DNA of 64,000 nt. Source: Candidatus Gastranaerophilales bacterium (lineage in GTDB: Bacteria > Cyanobacteriota > Vampirovibrionia > Gastranaerophilales > Gastranaerophilaceae). Shown one piece after another: positions 25,584 to 34,663 of this stretch. The translations under genes were made by a program, and so were the position numbers. Below the pieces are notes generated by a model. That model saw nothing but the letters and a program-made list of their open reading frames with translations. It did no database searches and was not told the DNA's origin. Position 1 is the stretch's first letter, and every line of letters starts with the position of its first letter. The DNA lies in the NCBI GenBank assembly GCA_944326585.1, contig CALVEN010000004.1, positions 1 through 64,000 on the forward strand. The letters are read 5' to 3'.

Positions 25584-27365
25584 TTATGCTACAGTCACAA
25601 GAACCTGACCTGTTTGGACATGCCCGCCGACCTCAATTTCGACCGATTGAACCGTGCCGCCGACAGGTGATTTAATCTCAGTTTCCATTTTCATGGCTTC
25701 AACAACCGCAAGAACATCACCTTGTTCAATGTTGTCGCCTTCTTCAACAAGAACCTTTAAAACAGTTCCCGGAAGTGCCGCCTTAACAGGAGTCCCTTCT
25801 CCGCCGACGGATTGCTTAGCCTCAATGCCGGATTTTATAGAAAAATCATAAAGTTTGCCGTTAACGGTAGCTTTTTCACCTTCAAGTGCAACCGCATATT
25901 TTTTACCGTTGACGGTAACTGTATAACCGTTTGCGGAAGAATCTGAGGTTTCCGGTTTTTGTTCATTTTTTCTGACACCGATTGTGCCTTTGCCTTCAAG
26001 GAACAAAATACCTTTTTCTTTGCAGGCAGCAGCAATAAAGATATTTTCTTCAGTTTCATCAAGTCCTGCATCCTTAAGCATTTTGCGCGCAGCCTCAATA
26101 CCTTTATTCGGATCTTTGTCGTTAATATCAACAACACATTCGGTTGTCGGCTGAAGTTTCAACTGTTCAGACGCAAGTTTAACAACTTCACTGTCTGGCT
26201 CACACGGAGTTTTGCCGAAATAACCGAGAACCATTTTTCCGTAGCCTTCTGCAATTTTTTTCCATTTGCCGAACATAACGTTATTAAATGCCTGCTGGAA
26301 ATAGAATTGTGAAACAGGAGTAACCGATGTTCCAAAGCCGCCTTTTTCAACAACTTCTTTCATGGCAGAAACGATTTCAGGGTATTTATCCATAATTCCG
26401 TTATCTCTTAACATCTGTGTGTTAGCGGTCAAAGCACCACCCGGCAGCGGGGACTGAATAATCATAGGATTAACAGCCAAAGCTTCCGGCGGCAGGAAGT
26501 AATCTTTCATGCAGTCTTTGAAAACTTCTTCGGTTTCAAGAATTTTTTCAATATCAATTCCTAGATCAAATTCCGTCCCCTTAAGAGCATGCCACATAGA
26601 AACAATATCAGGCTGGGCAGTTCCGCCGGAAACAGGCTTCATGGACAAATCAATACCGTCCGCGCCGCCGTCAAGTGCCGCCAAATACGCAGCCAATCCC
26701 GTACCTGCGGTTTCATGCGAATGGAATCTTATATGAGCATCATTTCCGAGAATTTCTCTTGTACGTTTAATAGTTTCATAAACCTTTCTCGGGGCAGATG
26801 TTCCTGATGCATCTTTAAATGCTATTGAATCAAACGGAATTCCAGCATCCAGAATATTTTTCAAAACTCTTTCATAAAAATCAACGTCATGAGCACCTGT
26901 GCAGCCAATCGGAAGCTCCATCATGGTAATTGTGACTTCGTGCTTAAGACCGTTATCTTTTATGCACTGACCGGAATAAATAAGGTTATTTACATCATTC
27001 AACGCATCAAAGTTACGAATCGTTGTCACTCCGTGTTTTTTGAACATTTTGGCATGAAGATTGATAATATCTCTTGGCTGAGAGTCAAGCCCGACAACAT
27101 TCACACCGCGGGCTAAAGATTGAAGATTAACATCAGGTCCGACAGCCGCTCTGATTTTATCCATAGTTTCAAACGCATTTTCATTGCAATAAAAAATCGG
27201 TGACTGAAATCTTGCACCGCCTGCAACTTCAAAATGATTAATCCCTGCCGCAACAGCTGACTGCAATGCAGGAATAAAATCATCCACAAACACTCTTGCG
27301 CCGTAAACAGATTGAAATCCGTCCCTGAACGAAGTATCCATAACTTTGATAAGTTTTTTTGTCAT
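25584..27365 (-). CDS. oadA: Oxaloacetate decarboxylase alpha subunit (carboxyltransferase + biotin carrier)
   Basis: 593 residues. Carboxyltransferase domain from MDTSFRDGFQS (about 9-19) with catalytic Lys in AFKDASG and metal-site HSHETAGTG. The conserved PYC/OADA domain follows to about 470, then a linker and a C-terminal biotinyl domain with EAMKMETE; the biotinylated Lys is about residue 559. It moves CO2 from oxaloacetate to biotin, and OadB then releases it with Na+ export. The family also includes pyruvate carboxylase subunit B, but the OadB neighbour favours the decarboxylase. Operon birA-oadA-oadB. Confidence 0.93.
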   Translation of the reverse strand: MTKKLIKVMDTSFRDGFQSVYGARVFVDDFIPALQSAVAAGINHFEVAGGARFQSPIFYCNENAFETMDKIRAAVGPDVNLQSLARGVNVVGLDSQPRDIINLHAKMFKKHGVTTIRNFDALNDVNNLIYSGQCIKDNGLKHEVTITMMELPIGCTGAHDVDFYERVLKNILDAGIPFDSIAFKDASGTSAPRKVYETIKRTREILGNDAHIRFHSHETAGTGLAAYLAALDGGADGIDLSMKPVSGGTAQPDIVSMWHALKGTEFDLGIDIEKILETEEVFKDCMKDYFLPPEALAVNPMIIQSPLPGGALTANTQMLRDNGIMDKYPEIVSAMKEVVEKGGFGTSVTPVSQFYFQQAFNNVMFGKWKKIAEGYGKMVLGYFGKTPCEPDSEVVKLASEQLKLQPTTECVVDINDKDPNKGIEAARKMLKDAGLDETEENIFIAAACKEKGILFLEGKGTIGVRKNEQKPETSDSSANGYTVTVNGKKYAVALEGEKATVNGKLYDFSIKSGIEAKQSVGGEGTPVKAALPGTVLKVLVEEGDNIEQGDVLAVVEAMKMETEIKSPVGGTVQSVEIEVGGHVQTGQVLVTVA

Positions 27366-27383
27366 ATTTTATATTCCCTTTCG

Positions 27384-28103
27384 TTATAATATATCACCTA
27401 TAGTGAGAGAAAATTCTTTTCCGTCATCTTCCAGAACAAGCTCGCCTGAATCATTTACGGATTTTGCAATCCCGTGTTTTGTTTCGTTAATGAGCTGTAC
27501 GCACACTTCCTTATCAAGAAAACAGGCTCTTTTTATGTAATCGGATTTGATAAATTCAAACCCGTTATCCAAAAATTCATCGTAATTAGAGAAAAATTTA
27601 TCAAGAAGCATATTTAAAAATTCATCCGCATCAATTTTTGTTGAAAGTTCAATGCTGAGCGCCGTAACAAGTTTATCCGGAACGAGTTTGACATCCTTAA
27701 TTTCAGCATTAAGATTAATTCCGACACCGAGTATAAGCCCTTTAAAAATAGCCCCCTGCATAACTGTTTCCGAAAGAATTCCGGCGATTTTTTTACCGTC
27801 AATCAAGACGTCATTCGGCCATTTAATTTGCGGAGCCAAACCGTATTCTTCCAACAATTCACAAAGCACAACGGACATATACTGGGTAAGATTTGCATAA
27901 ATATCACAAAATTTGTCCGACGGTTTTAAAACTGTTGAGAAAAACAAATTTCCCTCGCCTAAATCAACCCAGCTGCGGTTTAATCTGCCTTTGCCGGAAG
28001 TTTGTCTTAAAGCGCGCACAACAGTTCTGTCAGAAAGAATTTCCAGATTACTTTTCGCGTAATTATTTGTAGAATCAACTTCTTTAAGGGTAATAAGCTC
28101 CAT
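27384..28103 (-). CDS. birA: Biotin-protein ligase
   Basis: 239 residues from ATG 28103, chosen because GAGGG lies about 8 bases upstream (a frame start at 28121 has none). Ligase domain without the N-terminal DNA-binding part of E. coli BirA. Motifs: VDSTNNYAK (about 9-17), TSGKGRLNRSW (variant of GRGRRGR-x-W biotinyl-AMP loop), KWPNDVLIDGKKIAGIL and GVGINLN. Placed directly upstream of the biotin-carrying OadA, its likely substrate. Not a repressor by sequence. Confidence 0.93.
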   Translation of the reverse strand: MELITLKEVDSTNNYAKSNLEILSDRTVVRALRQTSGKGRLNRSWVDLGEGNLFFSTVLKPSDKFCDIYANLTQYMSVVLCELLEEYGLAPQIKWPNDVLIDGKKIAGILSETVMQGAIFKGLILGVGINLNAEIKDVKLVPDKLVTALSIELSTKIDADEFLNMLLDKFFSNYDEFLDNGFEFIKSDYIKRACFLDKEVCVQLINETKHGIAKSVNDSGELVLEDDGKEFSLTIGDIL

Positions 28104-28153
28104 TTCGCCCTCATATAACATTCAAGAATTATTTTATTATAAACAAAAAATAT

Positions 28154-28182
28154 TTGCTAATTTTTTTTCACCGAGTTAAAAT
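28154..28182 (+). promoter_or_regulatory. Promoter of atp operon
   Basis: -35 TTGCTA (28154-28159), 17-bp spacer, -10 TAAAAT (28177-28182). A strong site AAGGAGAGAG precedes the atpB ATG at 28205. A -10 TATAAT on the other strand (28136-28141) probably serves birA, but I see no clear -35 for it. Confidence 0.65.
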
Positions 28183-28204
28183 AAGTTCATAAGGAGAGAG
28201 AAAA

Positions 28205-28903
28205 ATGAGTGAAACCGGACATTGGGTCTATAATACAGTAATTAACGGGCATGGTTTTTCATTCAATCTGGACACCATATTTACCATGTGGTTTGCAATG
28301 GCAGTTGTACTTATTTTTGCATTCATTGCAACAAGAAATCTCTCCATAATTCCGGGAAAACTTCAGGCAATATCGGAAAGCTTAATGCGATTTTTCTGGG
28401 GAGTTTTAGACACCATGATACCTTCGGATAACAGAAAGCATGTTCCGCTCGTTGCATCGCTGTTTTTATTTATATTAATAGCAAACCTTATGGGGCAGCT
28501 GCCTTTAAGAATTATACATTTAAAAAGCGGGGAATTAGCTTCTCCGACAAACGATTTGAACCTGACTGCCGCAATGGCGATTATTGTTTTAATCTATTAT
28601 GTAGGCATGGGTTTGAAGAAAAAAGGATTCAAATTTTTCCTGCACGAATTCAGTTTTACAGGGATAATAATGGGACTTGTTGAACTTTTGGAAATGATTA
28701 CAAGACCTTTAAGCCTTGCAATCCGACTTTTTGCGAACATTTTTGCGGGAGAAATTCTTGTAACGGTAGCACTGGGAGTATTTGCATATTTACTGCCGCT
28801 GCCGATTATGTTATTTGAAATTCTGGTTGCATTTATTCAGGCAACAGTATTTATGATGTTGACAATAGCGTATGTATCATCAGCCACAGGCGATGAGCAT
28901 TAA
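28205..28903 (+). CDS. atpB: ATP synthase F0 subunit a
   Basis: 232 residues, about 5-6 membrane helices. The channel subunit; the essential arginine is in SLAIRLFANIFAGE (about residue 175). First gene of a seven-gene cluster a-c-b'-b-delta-alpha-gamma. No atpI precedes it, unlike most cyanobacteria. Ribosome site AAGGAGAGAG. Confidence 0.96.
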   Translation: MSETGHWVYNTVINGHGFSFNLDTIFTMWFAMAVVLIFAFIATRNLSIIPGKLQAISESLMRFFWGVLDTMIPSDNRKHVPLVASLFLFILIANLMGQLPLRIIHLKSGELASPTNDLNLTAAMAIIVLIYYVGMGLKKKGFKFFLHEFSFTGIIMGLVELLEMITRPLSLAIRLFANIFAGEILVTVALGVFAYLLPLPIMLFEILVAFIQATVFMMLTIAYVSSATGDEH

Positions 28904-28919
28904 TTTAAAGGAGATAAAA

Positions 28920-29162
28920 ATGGAAGAATTAAAAACAATTTCTGACTTGGCACAATTAGGCGGCGGTGTCGCAATCGGCTTTGGTGCAATCGGTGCCGGA
29001 CTCGGTATCGGGTTTGCGACAAAAGGTTTGATGGATGCAATTTCAAGACAGCCTGAAGTTTCCGGTAAAGCATTCGGTTTCTTCCTTCTTGGTGCTGCAT
29101 TATCAGAAGCCTGCGCATTGTACGCATTCGTTATCGCAGCTAAATTAGTAGGCTTGATGTAA
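28920..29162 (+). CDS. atpE: ATP synthase F0 subunit c
   Basis: 80 residues from ATG 28920, preceded by AAAGGAG; a longer frame from 28872 would overlap atpB and is rejected. Two helices with loop SRQPE. The ion-binding carboxylate is Glu 63 (ALSEACALYA). The helix-1 position that is Gln in Na+ rings is Ile (GLGIGFATKG), and the residue after Glu 63 is Ala, not Ser or Thr. By comparison with known Na+ c subunits this ring should be H+-type. Confidence 0.96.
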   Translation: MEELKTISDLAQLGGGVAIGFGAIGAGLGIGFATKGLMDAISRQPEVSGKAFGFFLLGAALSEACALYAFVIAAKLVGLM

Positions 29163-29171
29163 GAGGATAAT

Positions 29172-29585
29172 ATGGAATTTAACGCAACATTTTTAGTATC
29201 AGCAATAAGTTTTCTAGTGTTCGTATTCATTATGAACAAGATTTTCTATGCGCCATTGACTGACATTATTGAAAAGCGTGAAAAACTTGTTGATGATACT
29301 TTAAATGAGGCGAAAAATTCACGCGACAAAGCCTCCGGCATCTTGACCGAACGCGAAAACAAATTAACCAAAGCACGCGATGACAGCAAAAAAATAATTT
29401 CATCAAGCGTTGAAAAGGCAAACGCAGATTCAAAAGAAATGATTTTGAAAGCAAAAGACGATTCAACAAATGAAATTAACTCTAAAAAAGCGGATTTAGC
29501 AGCTCAAAATTCCGATGTTCAATCAAGACTCAGCGACACGGTAAACGAGCTTGCAAATGTAATTACAACAAAAATATTAGGATAA
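29172..29585 (+). CDS. ATP synthase F0 subunit b'
   Basis: 137 residues. One N-terminal membrane helix (FLVSAISFLVFVFIMNKIFYAPL) and a long charged helix forming the peripheral stalk. The pattern FVFIMNKIFYAPLTDIIEKRE is typical of b/b' subunits. It and the next gene are two unlike b-type subunits in tandem, as in cyanobacteria and photosynthetic alphaproteobacteria. Which is b' is set by order only (b' first in cyanobacteria). Confidence 0.85.
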   Translation: MEFNATFLVSAISFLVFVFIMNKIFYAPLTDIIEKREKLVDDTLNEAKNSRDKASGILTERENKLTKARDDSKKIISSSVEKANADSKEMILKAKDDSTNEINSKKADLAAQNSDVQSRLSDTVNELANVITTKILG

Positions 29586-29588
29586 AAC

Positions 29589-30089
29589 ATGGCTGAATTT
29601 TGGAACCTGATAGTACAATCAAATACATTTAACTTTGCGATTCTGGTAATAATTATTGCGGTTGTATTTGCAAAAATAGACCTGCCCGGCATTATTGAAA
29701 AAATTAAAAATGACGTTGCAAGAGCTATTGAAAACGCAAAACAGGAAAAAGAAAATGCCGAAAAAGACTTAAAAACCGCCCAAAAAACAGCTGCAAATAC
29801 CGATAATGAAGTTGCCGAACAGTTAAAGACCGCAGAAAATAACGCTCAAAACTTATCTCAAGGCATTATTAAAAACACCGAACTTCAGATCGAAAACATC
29901 AAATCCAACATTTTAAAAGTTATTAATGCGGAAGAAAAATCTTTATCCGCGAAATTAACTCAAGACACCGTGAATAATTCAATTGAGCTTGCAAAACAAA
30001 ATATTATAAACAAACTCAATGAAAATCCGGACTTGCACAACAAATTTATTGACGACAGTATCAACGAAATAGACAGGGTACAATTATGA
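29589..30089 (+). CDS. atpF: ATP synthase F0 subunit b
   Basis: 166 residues. Short N-terminal membrane helix (FNFAILVIIIAVVFAKI) then a long coiled-coil (ENAKQEKENAEKDLKTA). Forms the peripheral stalk with b' and delta. Starts 3 bases after b' and overlaps atpH by 4 bases. Confidence 0.88.
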   Translation: MAEFWNLIVQSNTFNFAILVIIIAVVFAKIDLPGIIEKIKNDVARAIENAKQEKENAEKDLKTAQKTAANTDNEVAEQLKTAENNAQNLSQGIIKNTELQIENIKSNILKVINAEEKSLSAKLTQDTVNNSIELAKQNIINKLNENPDLHNKFIDDSINEIDRVQL

Positions 30090-30634
30090 AAATATCTCAA
30101 ACAGCAAAAATATATGCGGACGCACTGACTAAAATGAGTCAGGACGGTTCTGTAACTTACGATGATATTTTGAAAGACCTTGAAACAGTCAGCACAATTT
30201 TAAAAAGCTCTGCTGACTTAAAAAATGTTCTTATTACCCCTGCAGTTCCGACCGAACAAAAGCAGGAAATCATAACGGATGTGTTTACAAACCAAATAAG
30301 CCCTAATATGGTCAATTTCTTAAAAATTCTTGCCGAAAAAAAACGCTTCGGCGAATTTGAAGAAATCACGGAAGCTTATAAAGAAGAATTGGACGAAATT
30401 AACGGTATCAAACGCATTGCAGTTATATCAGCCGTTGACTTAACGGAAGATTACAAACAAAAAATAATTAACAAATTGCAGGAAAAATTACACAAAACAA
30501 TTTATGCGACCTGGCAAAAAGACGAAACCGTCATCGGCGGTCTTGTAATCCGCATCGACGATAACGTAATTGACACAAGCATAAAAAATAAACTCGAAAA
30601 TTTAAGTAAAAATATTATAAAGGGGAACTTATGA
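30086..30634 (+). CDS. atpH: ATP synthase F1 subunit delta
   Basis: 182 residues. N-terminal helical domain beginning [13 protein letters not shown] and C-terminal [20 protein letters not shown], the characteristic ending of delta/OSCP. Connects the stalk to the F1 head. Overlaps its neighbours by 4 bases at each end (ATGA). Confidence 0.95.
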   Translation: MKISQTAKIYADALTKMSQDGSVTYDDILKDLETVSTILKSSADLKNVLITPAVPTEQKQEIITDVFTNQISPNMVNFLKILAEKKRFGEFEEITEAYKEELDEINGIKRIAVISAVDLTEDYKQKIINKLQEKLHKTIYATWQKDETVIGGLVIRIDDNVIDTSIKNKLENLSKNIIKGNL

Positions 30635-32142
30635 CACTAATACAACCTGATGAAATCAGTTCTATTATTAAGAACCGGATTGAGAATTACGAAATACAAA
30701 CAGAAGTTGCAAATACCGGCAGTGTATTGGAAGTCGGCGACGGTATTGCCCGTGTTTACGGTTTGAGAAACGTAATGGCAAGCGAACTTGTTATGTTTGA
30801 AGACGGCAGAGGCACTCTCGGAATTGCAATGAACCTTGACGAAGACAACGTCGGTGTCGTAATTTTGGGTGAATATGCCCAGATAAAAGAAGGCATGACT
30901 GTTAAAACAACCGGCAGAATTGCCTCAGTTCCGGTAGGAGATAACTTAATCGGAAGAATTATAGACCCGACAGGCAAACCAATCGACGGTAAAGGCGAAA
31001 TTGAATACACAAAAACCCGTCCGATTGAACGTGTTGCACCGGGTATTGTTGCAAGAAGATCCGTTCACCAGCCGCTTCAAACAGGTCTGACCGCAATCGA
31101 CGGTCTGACACCTATCGGCAGAGGTCAGCGTGAACTTATTATCGGCGACAGACAAACAGGTAAAACCGCTATTGCAATAGATACAATAATTAACCAGAAA
31201 GATACTGACGTAATTTGTATATACGTTGCAATCGGTCAAAAAGCGTCCACAGTTGCACAATTGGCAAAAACATTGGAAAATCACGGTGCAATGGATTATT
31301 CAATAATAGTTTCAGCAACCGCTGACGAATCAGCACCGCTTCAATATATCGCACCGTTTGCAGGTGTTGCTATTGCTGAAGAATTTATGGAGCAGGGCAA
31401 ATCAGTTTTGATAGTTTACGACGACCTTTCAAAACACGCTCAAGCCTATCGTGCAATGAGTTTGCTTCTTAAAAGACCGCCGGGACGTGAAGCTTATCCG
31501 GGTGACGTATTCTACCTTCACTCAAGACTTCTTGAACGTGCGGTAAAATTGAATGACGAACTTGGCGGCGGAAGTATTACGGCATTGCCGATTATTGAAA
31601 CTCAAGCAGGCGACGTTTCCGCATACATTCCGACAAACGTAATTTCAATCACGGACGGTCAGATATTCTTAGAATCAGGCTTGTTTAACGCAGGTGTAAG
31701 ACCGGCGATTAACGCGGGTATTTCAGTATCCCGTGTCGGCGGTGCCGCTCAAACAAAAGCAATTAAGCAGGTTGCAGGTCAGTTGAGGCTTGATTTGGCT
31801 CAATTCAGAGAATTGGAAGCATTTGCACAATTCGCATCAGACCTTGATCAGGCAACTAAAAATCAACTTTTGAGAGGCGAGAAATTAACCGAAGTATTGA
31901 AACAGCCTCAATACAATCCTTTAAGCGTTGCAGAGCAGGTAAGTATTTTGTTTGCGGCAAACGAAGGTATTCTTGATGACGTTAAAACCTCTGATATCGG
32001 CAGATTCAAAAAAGAATGGTTTGTTCACCTGTCATCAAACCTCAAAGAGCTATCCGACAGATTAAACGGCGGCAGCGCACTGTCTGATGACGACAAAAAA
32101 GAACTTAAAGAGGCAATTGAAAACTTTAAAAAGACATTTTAA
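30631..32142 (+). CDS. atpA: ATP synthase F1 subunit alpha
   Basis: 503 residues, full length. Walker [12 protein letters not shown] (about 170-180), [11 protein letters not shown], and the alpha-type signature [17 protein letters not shown]. Non-catalytic nucleotide-binding subunit of F1. Its catalytic partner beta (atpD) is not in the cluster. Confidence 0.98.
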   Translation: MTLIQPDEISSIIKNRIENYEIQTEVANTGSVLEVGDGIARVYGLRNVMASELVMFEDGRGTLGIAMNLDEDNVGVVILGEYAQIKEGMTVKTTGRIASVPVGDNLIGRIIDPTGKPIDGKGEIEYTKTRPIERVAPGIVARRSVHQPLQTGLTAIDGLTPIGRGQRELIIGDRQTGKTAIAIDTIINQKDTDVICIYVAIGQKASTVAQLAKTLENHGAMDYSIIVSATADESAPLQYIAPFAGVAIAEEFMEQGKSVLIVYDDLSKHAQAYRAMSLLLKRPPGREAYPGDVFYLHSRLLERAVKLNDELGGGSITALPIIETQAGDVSAYIPTNVISITDGQIFLESGLFNAGVRPAINAGISVSRVGGAAQTKAIKQVAGQLRLDLAQFRELEAFAQFASDLDQATKNQLLRGEKLTEVLKQPQYNPLSVAEQVSILFAANEGILDDVKTSDIGRFKKEWFVHLSSNLKELSDRLNGGSALSDDDKKELKEAIENFKKTF

Positions 32143-32154
32143 AAAGGTAACATA

Positions 32155-33066
32155 ATGGCTAATTTAAAAGACATAAAAAACAGAATACAAAGTGTTGAAA
32201 GCACAAAAAAGATAACGCGTGCAATGAAAATGGTTGCGGCTGCAAAAGTTAAACGCGCTGAAAATGCCGTCAAAGCCTCAAGACCATACACGGCGGAATT
32301 AAATGCAATGTTTTCAAAACTTCTGAATTCCGTCGGTAATATCAATGACTGCAAAGTTAATTCAAAAAATGCCGTTGATAATTACCCGTGTCTTTTGCAA
32401 ACAAGACCCGTAAAGACGGCAGGTATTCTTGTTATAACTTCAAATAAAGGTCTTGCAGGCGCCTATAATGCCAATGTTATCAGAAAAACAGTGAAACTCA
32501 TTGAGGATTACGCTTCTCAAGGTATCAAATGCAAATTGTTTGTTGTAGGTCAAAAAGGGATTTCCGTTCTGCACAAAAGATGTAGAAATCTTGGTTGCGA
32601 AATCGCAGGTGAGTATTTAAGCGTTGCAAATGACCCGACACCCGCCGGAACAAACATAATTACGGAAGATATTGCAAAATATTTTGTTGAAGAAAAAATC
32701 GACAGAATTGAAATTGTAACAACGCGTTTTAAAAATATGATGAGTTATTTTACTGAGGACTGGGTTGTTCTTCCCGTACAAAAGCCGGAAGAAGAACATC
32801 ATATTGACCCGCTGATGGAATTTGAACCGAATAAAGAAAGCATTTTGCAAAAAATTGTACCGCTTTATATTACAAACATTATTTATCAGGCATTACTTGA
32901 AGCTCAGGCATCAGAACTTGCGTCCAGAATGACGGCAATGTCTGCGGCGACTTCAAATGCCGAAAAAATGCTCAGTGAATTATCTATTCAATATAATAAA
33001 ACAAGACAATTCGCCATTACACAGGAAATCATTGAAGTTGTTTCCGGTGCTAATGCTCAAGGTTAA
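32155..33066 (+). CDS. atpG: ATP synthase F1 subunit gamma
   Basis: 303 residues. Central rotor shaft. N-terminal coiled coil KDIKNRIQSVESTKKITRAMKMV and C-terminal ITQEIIEVVSGANA are family hallmarks. The region between the strand ending TRFKNMMSYF and the C-terminal helix (LQKIVPLYITN) is short, so the roughly 35-residue regulatory insert of oxygenic cyanobacteria and chloroplasts is absent. Last gene of the cluster; the next gene converges. Confidence 0.96.
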   Translation: MANLKDIKNRIQSVESTKKITRAMKMVAAAKVKRAENAVKASRPYTAELNAMFSKLLNSVGNINDCKVNSKNAVDNYPCLLQTRPVKTAGILVITSNKGLAGAYNANVIRKTVKLIEDYASQGIKCKLFVVGQKGISVLHKRCRNLGCEIAGEYLSVANDPTPAGTNIITEDIAKYFVEEKIDRIEIVTTRFKNMMSYFTEDWVVLPVQKPEEEHHIDPLMEFEPNKESILQKIVPLYITNIIYQALLEAQASELASRMTAMSAATSNAEKMLSELSIQYNKTRQFAITQEIIEVVSGANAQG

Positions 33067-33069
33067 AAA

Positions 33070-33091
33070 AATGCCCCATAAGCGGCACTTT
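33070..33091. terminator. Weak terminator-like hairpin after atpG
   Basis: AAATGCC/GGCACTT with one mismatch, loop of 8 bases, A-run left and TTTTT right. Stem is short; placed between converging genes. Confidence 0.45.
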
Positions 33092-33103
33092 TTAGAATTG
33101 CGA

Positions 33104-34654
33104 TTAATCTTCTTTTAAAATTTTATTAGACGTAAAATTCATTTGATTACTCAAAAACGCCATATTTTCAGGTCTGAACATAATATTTTCAGATACAATT
33201 GCCCTTTTCATAGCGCGTTTTTGTTCGCTCTTGTTTGTCATATAGATATTTAATTTCGGAATACCGATACCAAGAACAAGACCTGAGAAAACATAACCTG
33301 CAAGCTGAGCAATATTCAAGAATCGCAGACTCTTTCTTGCGGCTTTATCAGTTTTCGGCAAGAGTTTCAAAAGGTCTTTGAACGGTAATGCTTTACCGTC
33401 CTTAACAGTCGAAATTCCGGCTTTTTTCAAAGCACTGTATAGAACTTCATCTCTTGTTTTACCTACGAGATTTTTATCAAGAGCTTTCAAGGTACCTTTG
33501 GCGACAAAGTTGCCGAATACAAGCCAGCTCAAATACCCGAGAGTATCTTTTACAGTTGCTTCACGAAGTTCATCTTTATCGCGTGCTACCAAAAATCTTG
33601 ACATAATAGTTAACCCGTAAACCAGCTTAAACTGATTAAGAGTCGGAGTTATACCTTTATATTGAATATTCGGCAAGAAGGCTTTAGGATTAAATTTAGT
33701 AATTAATCCGTAAACCATTGTACCAAATGCGGCAGCTACACCTGTTTTCAGAGCTTTGAAACCTGCAGAATTATCTTTTTCTCTGCCTTCGACACCGACA
33801 AAACCGTCGCTTCCGGTTTTCTTTTTCGTCAAATATATATTAAACGGTTGAATACAACAGCCGATAGCAGATGCAATGCCAAGCCCGAGGATTGAACGGC
33901 GCAAACCAAAATTCTTCATTGCTTTTACAAAATTTACATCCTCGAATTTTACGGCATGTTTGAACGAATCAGACACCTTTTCTTTGAACAAAGCTTTTGA
34001 CATTGAGGTTATATTTTCTACAATGTCACTCAATGAGGTTTTTACCTCTTTTTTGCCGGATTTCAAAAGTACGGTTGCTTCTTCGCCCAAGTCAGACAGA
34101 ACAATATTTTTCAACATTGCTTTATTTTCTTTGGCAGGATTTTTAATTTCTTTTGCCAGAGTTTGAGCAAATTGTTCTTTTGCATCATCGGAGAGGAATT
34201 TTTTAGCGTCTTTAGTTGAGATACTTGACGCAACCTGTCTTGAATAATCAATAATATTATCCGTACTGCCGGATTTCAAAACGTCAAATCTCAATTTACT
34301 TAAAATATCAACCGCATCGGAATCCGCAAAAATATTTTGAGCTTTTATACCATATTTTCCGTTAAGAGCCGCAGCTAATAATAAACCTGCCAAAGGCCCG
34401 TACACAAGACCAACAGCCGCATGGTTTATAGTACCGCTTGCTTCACGGCGGAAGGTTTCTACACCGGCTTGGGGTCCTCTGGTAAAATCAGTTATCGTTC
34501 TCGGGGCAACCATACACGAAAAATCTACGGCTGTTGCGCCCCACGCTTGATTTGTGTCCAAAAATCTTAATAATTGTACACCGGCGTCTGCAACACCCGT
34601 AAACCGGGGTTGATTGTTTAAATTCTGTTGTTGATTAATTTGTTGTACTTTCAT
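33104..34654 (-). CDS. Large membrane protein of unknown function, paralogue A (RFTG tag)
   Basis: Function unknown. 516 residues. The N-terminus is Gln/Asn-rich and ends QPRFTGVADAG (tag at about 16-20). Then ATAVDFSCMVAPRTITDFTRG and AGVETFRREASG, nearly repeated in paralogue B. Several hydrophobic segments at about 76-92, 252-270, 310-325 and 455-475. Also shared with B: RFLVARDKDELREATVKD. The C-terminus is soluble. No signal peptide. It follows B by 9 bases in the same unit. Site TAGGAAT before the ATG. The family looks lineage-specific, and I know no characterised member. Confidence 0.72.
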   Translation of the reverse strand: MKVQQINQQQNLNNQPRFTGVADAGVQLLRFLDTNQAWGATAVDFSCMVAPRTITDFTRGPQAGVETFRREASGTINHAAVGLVYGPLAGLLLAAALNGKYGIKAQNIFADSDAVDILSKLRFDVLKSGSTDNIIDYSRQVASSISTKDAKKFLSDDAKEQFAQTLAKEIKNPAKENKAMLKNIVLSDLGEEATVLLKSGKKEVKTSLSDIVENITSMSKALFKEKVSDSFKHAVKFEDVNFVKAMKNFGLRRSILGLGIASAIGCCIQPFNIYLTKKKTGSDGFVGVEGREKDNSAGFKALKTGVAAAFGTMVYGLITKFNPKAFLPNIQYKGITPTLNQFKLVYGLTIMSRFLVARDKDELREATVKDTLGYLSWLVFGNFVAKGTLKALDKNLVGKTRDEVLYSALKKAGISTVKDGKALPFKDLLKLLPKTDKAARKSLRFLNIAQLAGYVFSGLVLGIGIPKLNIYMTNKSEQKRAMKRAIVSENIMFRPENMAFLSNQMNFTSNKILKED

Positions 34655-34663
34655 AATGTATTC

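Noticed and set aside
28872..28919. Longer start for ATP synthase subunit c
   Set aside because: Extension overlaps atpB and is absent from the family; ATG 28920 follows AAAGGAG.
28920..29162. Na+-binding c-ring
   Set aside because: The Gln and Ser/Thr ligands of known Na+ rings are replaced by Ile and Ala.
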